23,167 nt of DNA from JBAXLO01 sp037134755 (GTDB lineage Bacteria; Bacteroidota; Bacteroidia; Bacteroidales; JACABE01): positions 1 to 23,167 of the forward strand of contig JBAXLO010000054.1 of assembly GCA_037134755.1 (NCBI GenBank). Direction: 5' to 3'. Under the pieces are notes generated by a model. It saw only the letters and a list, made by a program, of their open reading frames with translations. It was not told the origin of the DNA and ran no database searches. The position numbers and the translations under genes are program-made. This document shows, piece by piece, positions 9,064-15,685 of this stretch (the stretch's first letter is position 1; every line of letters starts with the position of its first letter).

Positions 9064-10209
9064 ATGCATACAATAAGAGAAGACTTTTATTTTTTAATGA
9101 AAAAAGCAGGTGAGAGAAGCAGAAAGCAAGAATTTGAAAAGAATTTTTACGGGGCTGCTATTATGCGATTTAATGAATGTAAAGATAGAAAGCCAGCTAG
9201 TCAAATAAAGCAGGAACAAGCTATATTACAAAAACATTGGGGTTGTAAACCGCTACAATATTACTATTACAGTTTTTACAGAAAAGATTGCGTGCTTACT
9301 ATTGAAGAAATGAAAAAGTATCTTCCTGATTATTTTGCATATTATCTATTCTTTCCAAGGATTTCAAAAGATTATAGTATTGTTTGTGAGGATAAGGGAT
9401 TATCTTATGCTACTTTAAAAGGATATAATATTGCACAACCAAGAATGATTTTCAGGTTTGATTTCGATCAATTTTATGATGAGTATAATGGTTATATAAC
9501 TAGTACAAAAGTAAACGAAATCATTAACGAAAGTAAAGCAAATAAGATATTTGTTAAACCAATAATGGGTACCGGAGGTAAAGGGATATATGTTTTCAAC
9601 AAAAAAGATACTTATTTTTATGATGAAAATAATGTAAAACTAGATCATGCTTATTTATTAAAAGAAGTGAATGATGGTTCATATATTGTGCAGGAAGGTA
9701 TTTTTCAGAGCGATGAGATGAGTAATATATACCCACATTCAGTTAATACTTACAGAATGTTTACTGAATGTGAGAATGGTAAGGCGAAATTACTTGTTTC
9801 ATTATTAAGAACAGGTTCGGGTGGCAAACAAGTTGATAATGCAAGCAGTGGTGGCTTATATCTAAAAGTTGATCCAATAACAGGAGTGATGTCTGATTTT
9901 GCTTATTCTAAAAACCATGTTAAGTTTTATGAACATCCTGACACCAATTTTAAATTTAAAGATTCAAAACTATCAAATTGGGAAGAAGTTAAAGAGTATA
10001 TATTAATTGTAACTCAAAAGTTTAGAGATATTAAATATTTAGGTTGGGATGTTGCGTGCACTGATAATGGGCCAATGATAATTGAAATAAATCATTGTCC
10101 GGATATAGAAATAATGCAGGATCATTATGGTGGTCTTAGAGATATGTTGCATATTACTAATCCTAAAGAATGGTGGTATAGTTCTAAGTTTACTATAAAA
10201 GATTTATAA
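9064..10209 (+). CDS. Sugar-transfer-associated ATP-grasp protein, copy 2
   Basis: Tandem paralog of the preceding gene: 381 aa, colinear almost without gaps, and by eye about 60% identical. All ATP-grasp landmarks are kept: FVKPIMGTGGKGI at 163-175, IVQEG at 208-212, NTYRMFTE at 228-235, DNASSGGL at 258-265 and YLGWDVACTDNGPMIIEIN ending at 343, so it should be active. The two copies differ most in the substrate-facing end just after EIN (NNGPSLNLI in copy 1, HCPDIEIM here) and around residues 140-155. This is what one would expect if they attach different groups or act on different acceptors. A 90-bp AT-rich gap separates the copies; no promoter or terminator is evident in it. Confidence 0.85.
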   Translation: MHTIREDFYFLMKKAGERSRKQEFEKNFYGAAIMRFNECKDRKPASQIKQEQAILQKHWGCKPLQYYYYSFYRKDCVLTIEEMKKYLPDYFAYYLFFPRISKDYSIVCEDKGLSYATLKGYNIAQPRMIFRFDFDQFYDEYNGYITSTKVNEIINESKANKIFVKPIMGTGGKGIYVFNKKDTYFYDENNVKLDHAYLLKEVNDGSYIVQEGIFQSDEMSNIYPHSVNTYRMFTECENGKAKLLVSLLRTGSGGKQVDNASSGGLYLKVDPITGVMSDFAYSKNHVKFYEHPDTNFKFKDSKLSNWEEVKEYILIVTQKFRDIKYLGWDVACTDNGPMIIEINHCPDIEIMQDHYGGLRDMLHITNPKEWWYSSKFTIKDL

Positions 10210-10242
10210 TTATTGTTTTTATTTATCTAAACTAAGTTAATT

Positions 10243-11448
10243 ATGATTAAAGGAAAAGATTTTGTAATCACAGGACTTCAGGCATGGGACACTCCTATTG
10301 GTAGCAATTGCAAGAATATAGCCGAAGAAATATCTAAGAATAATAGGGTGCTGTATGTTAATTTTCCTCTTGACAGATTGACTGTTTTAAGGCAAAAGAA
10401 GGACCCCTCTATTATAAAAAGGCTTAATATTATTAAAGGAAAACAAGATTGTTTTGAAAAGATTAACGACAACCTTATTGTTTTTTATCCCCGAATAATT
10501 ATTGAATCAACTAGTAAGATTCCCTTTAACTTTCTTTTCAAAATCATTAATAAATATAATAATAGGAAGCTTGCCAAAGAAATTCAATATGCTATTGATG
10601 AAATAAAACTTAACAATTTCTATCATTTTAACGACAGTGATATCTTTAGGAGTTTTTACATAAAAGAGCTCTTAAAGCCTGCTATGAGTATCTATTATAT
10701 AAGAGATTATCTTATAGAAACTCCTTACTGGAAACGACATGGCAAATACATGGAGCCTTTGTTGATTGAGAAGTCTGATCTTATTGTTACTAATTCTCTT
10801 TTTTATGCTGATTTTGCACTTAAGTACAACAGCAACTCGCACATGATTGGGCAGGGATGTGATTTAAGTCTTTTTAACGACGAAGATAATAGTATTAAAG
10901 TTCCTGACGACATTGCAAGTGTTAACAAGCCTATTATCGGGTATATGGGCTTCCTTACCGAGGGTCGTCTGGATATTGAATTGCTTATTAAAATTGCTGA
11001 AGCTAAGCCCGAATGGAGTATTGTATTAGTGGGACCTGAGGATGATGGGTTCAAGAACTCTGCTTTACATAAATTGCCCAATGTGCACTTTTTAGGTAGT
11101 CGCAATATGAGCGAATTGCCTGCTTATATCAAAGGATTCGACATAGCTATTAATCCCCAAAGGTTAAATATATTTACTGTTGGCAATTATCCCCGCAAAA
11201 TTGACGAGTATCTGGCAATGAGCAAGCCTACCGTAGCTACCATGACTAAAGCGATGGAATATTTTGCTGATTGTACCTATTTAGCTAACAATTCGGATGA
11301 GTATATTACTTTAATTGAAAAAGCTTTAGCAGAAGATAATTCTGAAAAGCAAAAGCATCGTAGAGAGGTTGCCAAAACGCATTCGTGGGTTAATAATGTG
11401 AAGCTTATTTATGAAGATATTTTAAATACGGAGAAAAAAGGCTTTTAG
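10243..11448 (+). CDS. GT-B glycosyltransferase, GT4/TuaH-like
   Basis: GT-B fold glycosyltransferase, 401 aa. The N-terminus VITGLQAWDTPIGSNCKNIA (8-27) and RVLYVNFPLD (35-44) resemble the TuaH-like group of glycosyltransferases that start with a 'place of work/partner' loop followed by VLYV. The donor half starts with KPIIGYMGFLTE at 229-240; LVGPEDD at 262-268 and VHFLGSRNMSELPAYIKGFD at 281-300 are standard GT4 segments. The donor-binding helix is YPRKIDEYLAMSKPTVAT at 316-333. The canonical EX7E is replaced by the related K-x-x-E-Y-L-A arrangement typical of this subgroup. It is the last gene of the + strand operon. Its final codons run into the CTAATAG-type repeat, and a bidirectional terminator lies 72 bp further on. 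Confidence 0.85.
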   Translation: MIKGKDFVITGLQAWDTPIGSNCKNIAEEISKNNRVLYVNFPLDRLTVLRQKKDPSIIKRLNIIKGKQDCFEKINDNLIVFYPRIIIESTSKIPFNFLFKIINKYNNRKLAKEIQYAIDEIKLNNFYHFNDSDIFRSFYIKELLKPAMSIYYIRDYLIETPYWKRHGKYMEPLLIEKSDLIVTNSLFYADFALKYNSNSHMIGQGCDLSLFNDEDNSIKVPDDIASVNKPIIGYMGFLTEGRLDIELLIKIAEAKPEWSIVLVGPEDDGFKNSALHKLPNVHFLGSRNMSELPAYIKGFDIAINPQRLNIFTVGNYPRKIDEYLAMSKPTVATMTKAMEYFADCTYLANNSDEYITLIEKALAEDNSEKQKHRREVAKTHSWVNNVKLIYEDILNTEKKGF

Positions 11449-11452
11449 ATGT

Positions 11453-11473
11453 TTAGACTATTAGGAAAACAAT
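11453..11473 (-). repeat. 21-bp dispersed repeat, copy B
   Basis: Exact reverse complement of positions 27-47. On the minus strand the 8-bp rhythm continues (CCTAATAG, TCTAAACA, TCTAAAAG, CCTTTTTT) back into the last codons of the glycosyltransferase gene that ends at 11448. The repeat therefore supplies the stop codon and part of the C-terminal coding sequence of that gene. Confidence 0.7.
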
Positions 11474-11586
11474 TATGAATTATGAATGAATTCAATGTAA
11501 TTAATTGTTTAAACATATAAAAAAAAGACCTTCATCATATTAATGATGAAGGTCTTTTTTACGAATTCAGTTTTCAATTCATAATT
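11471..11586. repeat. Inverted repeat arms around the intergenic terminator
   Basis: AATTATGAATT at 11471-11481 and its reverse complement AATTCATAATT at 11576-11586 flank the perfect hairpin at 11521-11560. The gap between the two convergent genes therefore has nested inverted symmetry. ATGAATT-like units are common in AT-rich Bacteroidota intergenic DNA, so the outer arms may have no function of their own. Confidence 0.45.
11521..11560. terminator. Bidirectional terminator between convergent genes
   Basis: AAAAAAGACCTTCATCAT (11521-11538) pairs perfectly over 18 bp with 11543-11560 around the 4-nt loop ATTA. The stem has A6 on one side and T6 on the other, so on either strand it reads as a hairpin followed by a U-tract. 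It lies between the + strand glycosyltransferase operon and the minus-strand orphan gene and should end transcripts from both. Confidence 0.93.
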
Positions 11587-11589
11587 AAT

Positions 11590-12228
11590 TTACCTCACTC
11601 TTATTTCGAACCAAGGAGTCCATTCTCCTTTTTTACCATTAGTAAACACAGGTTGAGTTCTTACCAAATATAATGCACCTGATACAAACCCACTTGATGT
11701 GTCATTAGAAGTAGGCAATACAGGAAAGTCTTGAACAGCTCCCCAAACATCGCCCGTTTTCATCATTCCTTCTACATTGTAGAATTTAGTTTTTAAGAAA
11801 GCTTTTAATATAAATAACAACACTCCTAGGATGTTAGTATTATATACATTAATAAGCGCTTTTTCAGCTTTAGCAGGTGTCTTATAAGATTCATAACCTA
11901 GTAGTTCAAACAATTCAGCATTATCAGTATCATTTGCTACTGTTTCAAAATATACACCATTAACGTAAGTACCATCTTGTAATTCTATCATGGTTTTTTT
12001 AAAAGTAATTTTCGCAACATTATCTCCTCCTTTCCATAGATTATAGTTGGTTTCAGCTTTTATTGCCAGAGCTGTTTTATCTACAAATGACATTGGAGCA
12101 TCGGGAACTAACAATGTATGCAGTTTTTGTTTATCGGCAGTACTTTTGTGCCATTCTATTTTTTCAAGATGTGTCCCATCAGGCACAGTCTTTTTATTTT
12201 TGTATTTTAATGCCATATATAATTGCAT
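11590..12228 (-). CDS. Hypothetical protein (212 aa, or 208 from the second Met)
   Basis: I do not recognise this protein. It has no signal peptide and no catalytic motif I can identify. The N-terminal half is basic and mixed alpha/beta (KYKNKKTVPDGTHLEKIEWH near the start, then LLVPDAPMSFVDKTALAI). The middle contains one fairly hydrophobic helix, NTNILGVLLFILKAFLKTKF (about 129-148), too amphipathic to be a clear membrane span. The C-terminus ends SGALYLVRTQPVFTNGKKGE and then WTPWFEIRVR, resembling the last strand of an immunoglobulin- or fibronectin-like fold. Two in-frame starts exist: the first Met, and Met5 (MALKYK), which looks more natural; neither has a Shine-Dalgarno sequence. It converges on the bidirectional terminator. 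It could be a structural or secreted-surface protein, but this is a guess. Confidence 0.7.
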   Translation of the reverse strand: MQLYMALKYKNKKTVPDGTHLEKIEWHKSTADKQKLHTLLVPDAPMSFVDKTALAIKAETNYNLWKGGDNVAKITFKKTMIELQDGTYVNGVYFETVANDTDNAELFELLGYESYKTPAKAEKALINVYNTNILGVLLFILKAFLKTKFYNVEGMMKTGDVWGAVQDFPVLPTSNDTSSGFVSGALYLVRTQPVFTNGKKGEWTPWFEIRVR

Positions 12229-12265
12229 TTTAAATTATCTAACATAATTACTTAAATAACGCTGA

Positions 12266-12352
12266 CATCATTGCGTGGGCTTTGCCCGAAGCTATCTCGT
12301 TTATTTTTATTAATTAGATTGCTTTCCCGCACGTGCGGGATTCGCGATGATG
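12266..12352. repeat. REP/MITE-like imperfect inverted repeat
   Basis: The outer ends are CATCATTGCG (12266-12275) and CGCGATGATG (12343-12352), which pair with one mismatch. Further in, AGCTATCT (12290-12297) faces AGATTGCT (12316-12323), again nearly complementary. Each arm has its own small GC-rich hairpin: GGGCTTTGCCC at 12277-12287 and the perfect palindrome CCCGCACGTGCGGG at 12326-12339. The AT-rich centre is 12298-12315. The layout, and ends of the type TCATTGCG ... AAGCAATCT, resemble short non-autonomous palindromic repeats found in many bacterial genomes. No transposase is in the window. Confidence 0.6.
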
Positions 12353-12394
12353 CTTACAACTTTTTTTCAAAGCACTCCTAAAGAGTACTATGAA

Positions 12395-12877
12395 TTATTT
12401 GCCAACCACAGTAATTGTTTCGTAATTCGAAAGGAAAGTATCTTTTTTTGTTAAGCACTTAGTAAGATCTTTTAGTTGTTTTTCTAATTTCTCATTAAAA
12501 CAATCCAATAATTCGTTATAATGATGTTTACAATCGTTAACAAAGCCTTTACAATCGTTAACATAACCTTTGTAATCGTTAACAAGACCTTTATAATCGT
12601 TAACATATCCTTTATAATCGTTAACATAACCTTGATAGTCGTTAATAAGACCTTGATAATCGTTAACAAGACCTTGATAATCGTTAACAAGACCTTGACA
12701 ACGGATATTACCGTTACTTAAGTCTTTTTGAAGATTGTTATAAAGATTAAAACAATTGTTTTGTTGTGAGTTATGATTTATGATAGGAGTTAACTTGCTG
12801 TTTGTACAAATTCCGCAGGTTGATGAGCCGTGGCTTGCTTGAATATAATTCTTACTATTTGTACAATCTGTCATCAT
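12395..12877 (-). CDS. Cys-rich protein with eight tandem 7-residue repeats
   Basis: Unrecognised 160-aa protein. Residues 1-61 are Asn/Cys-rich (Cys 5, 21, 24, 42, 60, including STCGIC). Residues 62-117 are eight tandem heptapeptides: GLVNDYQ twice, GLINDYQ, GYVNDYK twice, GLVNDYK, GYVNDCK and GFVNDCK. Val/Ile and Tyr/Cys are spaced 3 and 4 apart, the a/d pattern of a coiled coil, with Gly at an outer position. Residues 118-145 continue as an amphipathic helix with further Cys (126, 141). There is no signal peptide, so it is probably cytoplasmic unless exported by another route. Two adjacent Met codons could start it. The repeat is continuous in frame and varies mainly at tolerated positions, which supports real coding. 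It may be an oligomeric coiled-coil or scaffold protein; no function can be assigned. Confidence 0.65.
   Translation of the reverse strand: MMTDCTNSKNYIQASHGSSTCGICTNSKLTPIINHNSQQNNCFNLYNNLQKDLSNGNIRCQGLVNDYQGLVNDYQGLINDYQGYVNDYKGYVNDYKGLVNDYKGYVNDCKGFVNDCKHHYNELLDCFNEKLEKQLKDLTKCLTKKDTFLSNYETITVVGK
12527..12694 (-). repeat. 21-bp tandem repeat, eight units
   Basis: Eight 21-bp units in perfect register encode the heptapeptides of the surrounding gene. Most units contain the palindrome GTTAAC. The units are not identical: the downstream end (Tyr to Cys changes, Lys for Gln) has diverged more than the first three copies. The array is contiguous, without spacers. Confidence 0.9.
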
Positions 12878-13090
12878 TTCTTTTAAAGTTTAGATACTTA
12901 TTTAAGAACTCTTATTAATGTAAACGTTTTATATTGACAAAAGTTTCAACAATGTTTCACAAATAAATCGTTAAAATACAAAAGCATTCCCGTAAAGGGT
13001 ATAGAACAAACCGTTATGATACTAACAAATAAAATTAAAACCGAAATTATTATTAAATAAAATAAATTCTTCTTTATTAATTAAAACATA
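12878..13090. other. AT-rich intergenic gap
   Basis: This 213-bp segment separates the end of the long minus-strand polysaccharide operon from the start of the repeat-protein gene. I see no gene, no strong hairpin terminator and no exact CAAAnnTA box (minus-strand -7). The only small symmetry is CCC-GTAAA-GGG near 12990. Confidence 0.5.
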
Positions 13091-14017
13091 TTACAATGTA
13101 GGATTCTCAAATATGCTTTTGTTAAACCAATTCTTTATAATCCATTTCAATGCATTGTAATAAGCTGTTAAATTCTTAAAATCACCTTTAATAAAATAAA
13201 CCAAAGTATTTTTAGGTATCGATACAAAGGTTTGGTAAATAACTGCCAGCATCAAATTAAAACCAGTGACATGCCTGCGCATATACAACCATCTGGAACG
13301 GTTTATATAATAAGTCTTTAATGGACTAAATCTACCTGTTGAAACGGACTCTTTGTGATAGATTAACGAATTGTGTACATAATAGATCTTGTAGCCGGCT
13401 TGTCGTGTACGAAAACACCAATCCAGTTCTTCGTAGTAAAGGAAATAGATATCAGCCATCAAGCCAACCTTCTCAATCACTTCGCGCCTAAGCATCATAG
13501 CGGCACCATGCGCATAAGCTTGTTCGGTATCCATATTATATTGCCCATTATCAACTTCGTTAAAACCAATACCTTTGCTGCGGATAGTGAGGAGATTGAT
13601 AGGCGATATACCACAATATTGTAACAACTGTGGGGAATCAAAAAACTTAATCTTAGGACTAACAATACCAATAGTAGGATCGTTTTCCATCTTAGCTACC
13701 AATGGTTCGAGAAAGCCCGGAACAACTTCGGTATCATTATTAAGCAACATAATATATTTACCTTTTGCCTGGCGAATACCTAAGTCGTTGCCACCCGGAA
13801 AGCCAAGATTCTTTTCGCTCTGGATAAAAACAACCTCAGGATACTTTTGCTTAATAATAGCCGGATTGTCGTTAGGAGAAGCATTATCAACAACAATCAC
13901 CTCCACATTAGGATAAGTAACCTTTCGCATACTTTCCAACATGGCACAGGTAACCTCAGGATGATCATAATTTATTGAAACAATAGAAACAAGAGGTAAA
14001 TTTGAGTTGTTATCCAT
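13091..14017 (-). CDS. Family 2 glycosyltransferase, WbbL/rhamnosyltransferase-like
   Basis: Soluble GT-A glycosyltransferase of 308 aa, similar in layout to WbbL-type enzymes that often transfer rhamnose or a related deoxysugar. The domain starts with VSIVSINYDHPEVT at 10-23. VEVIVVDNASPND at 38-50 binds the nucleotide, KNLGFPGGNDLGI at 69-81 is the family glycine motif, and LLNNDTEV at 91-98 holds the DxD-equivalent metal site. AHGAAMMLRREV (169-180) and EELDWCFR (196-203) complete the acceptor/catalytic region. No TM segment is obvious; a weak hydrophobic stretch near 253-268 may touch the membrane. It is the last gene of the minus-strand operon, 12 bp after the 48-aa ORF. By eye its GC content is higher than that of the genes just upstream, which could mean a separate origin. 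Confidence 0.9.
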   Translation of the reverse strand: MDNNSNLPLVSIVSINYDHPEVTCAMLESMRKVTYPNVEVIVVDNASPNDNPAIIKQKYPEVVFIQSEKNLGFPGGNDLGIRQAKGKYIMLLNNDTEVVPGFLEPLVAKMENDPTIGIVSPKIKFFDSPQLLQYCGISPINLLTIRSKGIGFNEVDNGQYNMDTEQAYAHGAAMMLRREVIEKVGLMADIYFLYYEELDWCFRTRQAGYKIYYVHNSLIYHKESVSTGRFSPLKTYYINRSRWLYMRRHVTGFNLMLAVIYQTFVSIPKNTLVYFIKGDFKNLTAYYNALKWIIKNWFNKSIFENPTL

Positions 14018-14029
14018 AATAAAAAAAAT

Positions 14030-14176
14030 TTAGTTTTGATTTAATATATCATCCATATTATTTTGCTCTTCCATCTCTTTCTTAAGGTCCTTTTGATGTT
14101 GAGAATATCCTGCATAAAACCCTATAGGAGTAAACAGAACCAATCCAATAACTATAAAAACTATTACACCTTCCAT
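14030..14176 (-). CDS. Small 48-aa single-span membrane protein
   Basis: A complete ATG-to-TAA reading frame fills the gap between the polymerase gene (stop at 14183) and the GT2 gene (start at 14017), with 6 bp and 12 bp spacers that match the tight packing of this operon. The product starts MEGVIVFIVIGLVLFTPIGF and continues with AGYSQHQKDLKKEMEEQNNM. That gives one N-terminal transmembrane helix (residues about 3-22) and a short, highly charged cytoplasmic or periplasmic tail. I recognise no family. Position and topology suggest an accessory subunit of the polymerase, flippase or glycosyltransferase, but that is inference from context. Its small size is why it is easily missed. Confidence 0.7.
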   Translation of the reverse strand: MEGVIVFIVIGLVLFTPIGFYAGYSQHQKDLKKEMEEQNNMDDILNQN

Positions 14177-14182
14177 ACTGAA

Positions 14183-15676
14183 TTATTGTGAAGTTAATAG
14201 CTTATTCTGTAACAACTTTTCTTTTTCATCATGCTCCAACTGCTTCTCTAAATTAACACCTAAAAAGATATATGCCATGCTTGTAAACAACAAAATATGT
14301 GTTGGAAACTGACCTAGATACATATTGCTGTAACTTGCAGCAATAATACCAAACATACAACAAAGCAACACTCCTAATTTGGCTATTAACTCTTTGTTTT
14401 TAAGCCTAAACATAACGATATAAATACTTTTACCTAATATATAAAAGAGAATAAATAAATGCAGAAACAAACCAACGATACCACATTCGGCCCATATCAT
14501 AACAAACCAACTATCAGTGGCAATATTGGCAAGGTATCCATAAGGAACAAATTTTTGCGCTCGATTACCTGCATGACCTACTCCACCTCCTATAGGACGG
14601 TTTTTTAAATAAGCTGCAAATTTCCTTTGATTCAATAACCTAAGATTCATTGATGCATCATCCTTTGGATTAAAAGCAGTTCGCATTCTATTTATCTGAT
14701 AATTGTCGTTTGCAATAGTTGTAAATTTAAAAAAAACAAAAACAGAAGCTAATACAAACCCCCCAACGATTATGATTTTGATATTTTTTTTAAGAATAAT
14801 GTATAAAGCAAAACCTGCTAAAGGTACTGCAATTGCACCTCTTGTTCCAGAAATCATCATACTATATAATCCGGTAAGACCAACAATTAACCAAAATATT
14901 TTCTTCTTATAATTCTTTGTATTAAAATATAATAAAATACCAAGTACACCACTTTGTCCTTGTGATGCACCAAATTGACTTGCATCTGTAAAGAATGAAA
15001 ATATTCTTAATTTGCCCCATAAAACATGTGTTTGGTATGCGCCATCATCTAACCATTTTTGTTCCCAAAAATCAGGTTTTAAATATAATTGTTGAATCCC
15101 TTTTAAAAATGCAAGTATGGTCATTATACCCCAAATATACATAAATAGATCCAGATATTTAGGTTTATTGAATATCAGATAAACTAGTGGAATAACCATT
15201 ATCATATACAAAGCCTCTCCCCTCATTGACGAAAACCAGGCTTCAGTACTCACAGCTTCGGGGTTAGCTATCTCCATTACAATGTATCCAAACCATATTA
15301 GTGATAAATAAACTAGGTCGTTTTTTAAAGGTTTGAAATCAACTTTAGTATAGAAATGATTAAAAAAATATGCAAGAAATAACAATAATAAATAGATATC
15401 CAATACATAGCCAATTGTAATGGGGATATATCTTGTTAGTCCTAACAGTGTAAAATCAATTACAATTAGAACCGTCATCGCAAATGCAGCATTAACAAAA
15501 ATCTTATTAACAAATAACAATAAAATTGGTATAGCTAAAAGCGCAAATGCGAGAGTAACACCACTTAAAACAAGTATGAAACCAATAAGAGCAGCAGTAA
15601 GAATAAAGCCGAAAATAACATAAGGCTCTGTTAGTATATTAGTACCTACTTTATTACGAAATGGATTTGTTTCCAT
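14183..15676 (-). CDS. O-antigen ligase/polymerase-like membrane protein (Wzy/WaaL type)
   Basis: Polytopic membrane protein of 497 aa with about 11-12 predicted TM helices. The family signature of the O-antigen ligase (Wzy_C) domain is present: SGTRGA at 276-281 at the start of a TM helix, a large loop with ASMNLR at 341-346 and RPIGGGVGHAG at 360-370, then a tryptophan-rich TM segment. These proteins either polymerise undecaprenyl-linked repeat units (Wzy) or ligate chains to an acceptor (WaaL); sequence alone does not separate the two. The adjacent flippase and Wzc-like co-polymerase favour a Wzy polymerase. The C-terminal tail (about 480-497) is charged and cytoplasmic. It begins 9 bp after the flippase stop codon. 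Confidence 0.82.
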   Translation of the reverse strand: METNPFRNKVGTNILTEPYVIFGFILTAALIGFILVLSGVTLAFALLAIPILLLFVNKIFVNAAFAMTVLIVIDFTLLGLTRYIPITIGYVLDIYLLLLFLAYFFNHFYTKVDFKPLKNDLVYLSLIWFGYIVMEIANPEAVSTEAWFSSMRGEALYMIMVIPLVYLIFNKPKYLDLFMYIWGIMTILAFLKGIQQLYLKPDFWEQKWLDDGAYQTHVLWGKLRIFSFFTDASQFGASQGQSGVLGILLYFNTKNYKKKIFWLIVGLTGLYSMMISGTRGAIAVPLAGFALYIILKKNIKIIIVGGFVLASVFVFFKFTTIANDNYQINRMRTAFNPKDDASMNLRLLNQRKFAAYLKNRPIGGGVGHAGNRAQKFVPYGYLANIATDSWFVMIWAECGIVGLFLHLFILFYILGKSIYIVMFRLKNKELIAKLGVLLCCMFGIIAASYSNMYLGQFPTHILLFTSMAYIFLGVNLEKQLEHDEKEKLLQNKLLTSQ

Positions 15677-15685
15677 AAATTAGTA

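Noticed and set aside
12326..12339. CCCGCACGTGCGGG palindrome as a terminator or operator
   Set aside because: No T-tract follows on either strand, and it is better explained as part of the larger inverted repeat at 12266-12352.
12373..12391. Hairpin AGTACTC/GAGTGCT (minus strand) as terminator of the repeat-protein gene
   Set aside because: The stem has a wobble pair, and on the minus strand it is followed by only three T and then an A-tract, not a U-tract. The position is suggestive, but the evidence is too weak.
12527..12694. Possible CRISPR array
   Set aside because: The 21-bp units are contiguous with no unique spacers, sit in frame within an ORF, and there are no cas genes nearby.
12521..12721. 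Open frames on both strands across the 21-bp repeat (66 aa + strand, 68 aa minus strand)
   Set aside because: A repeat unit divisible by three with no stop in a frame automatically opens that frame. The 160-aa frame is longer, has non-repeat flanks with normal composition, and its variation is conservative.
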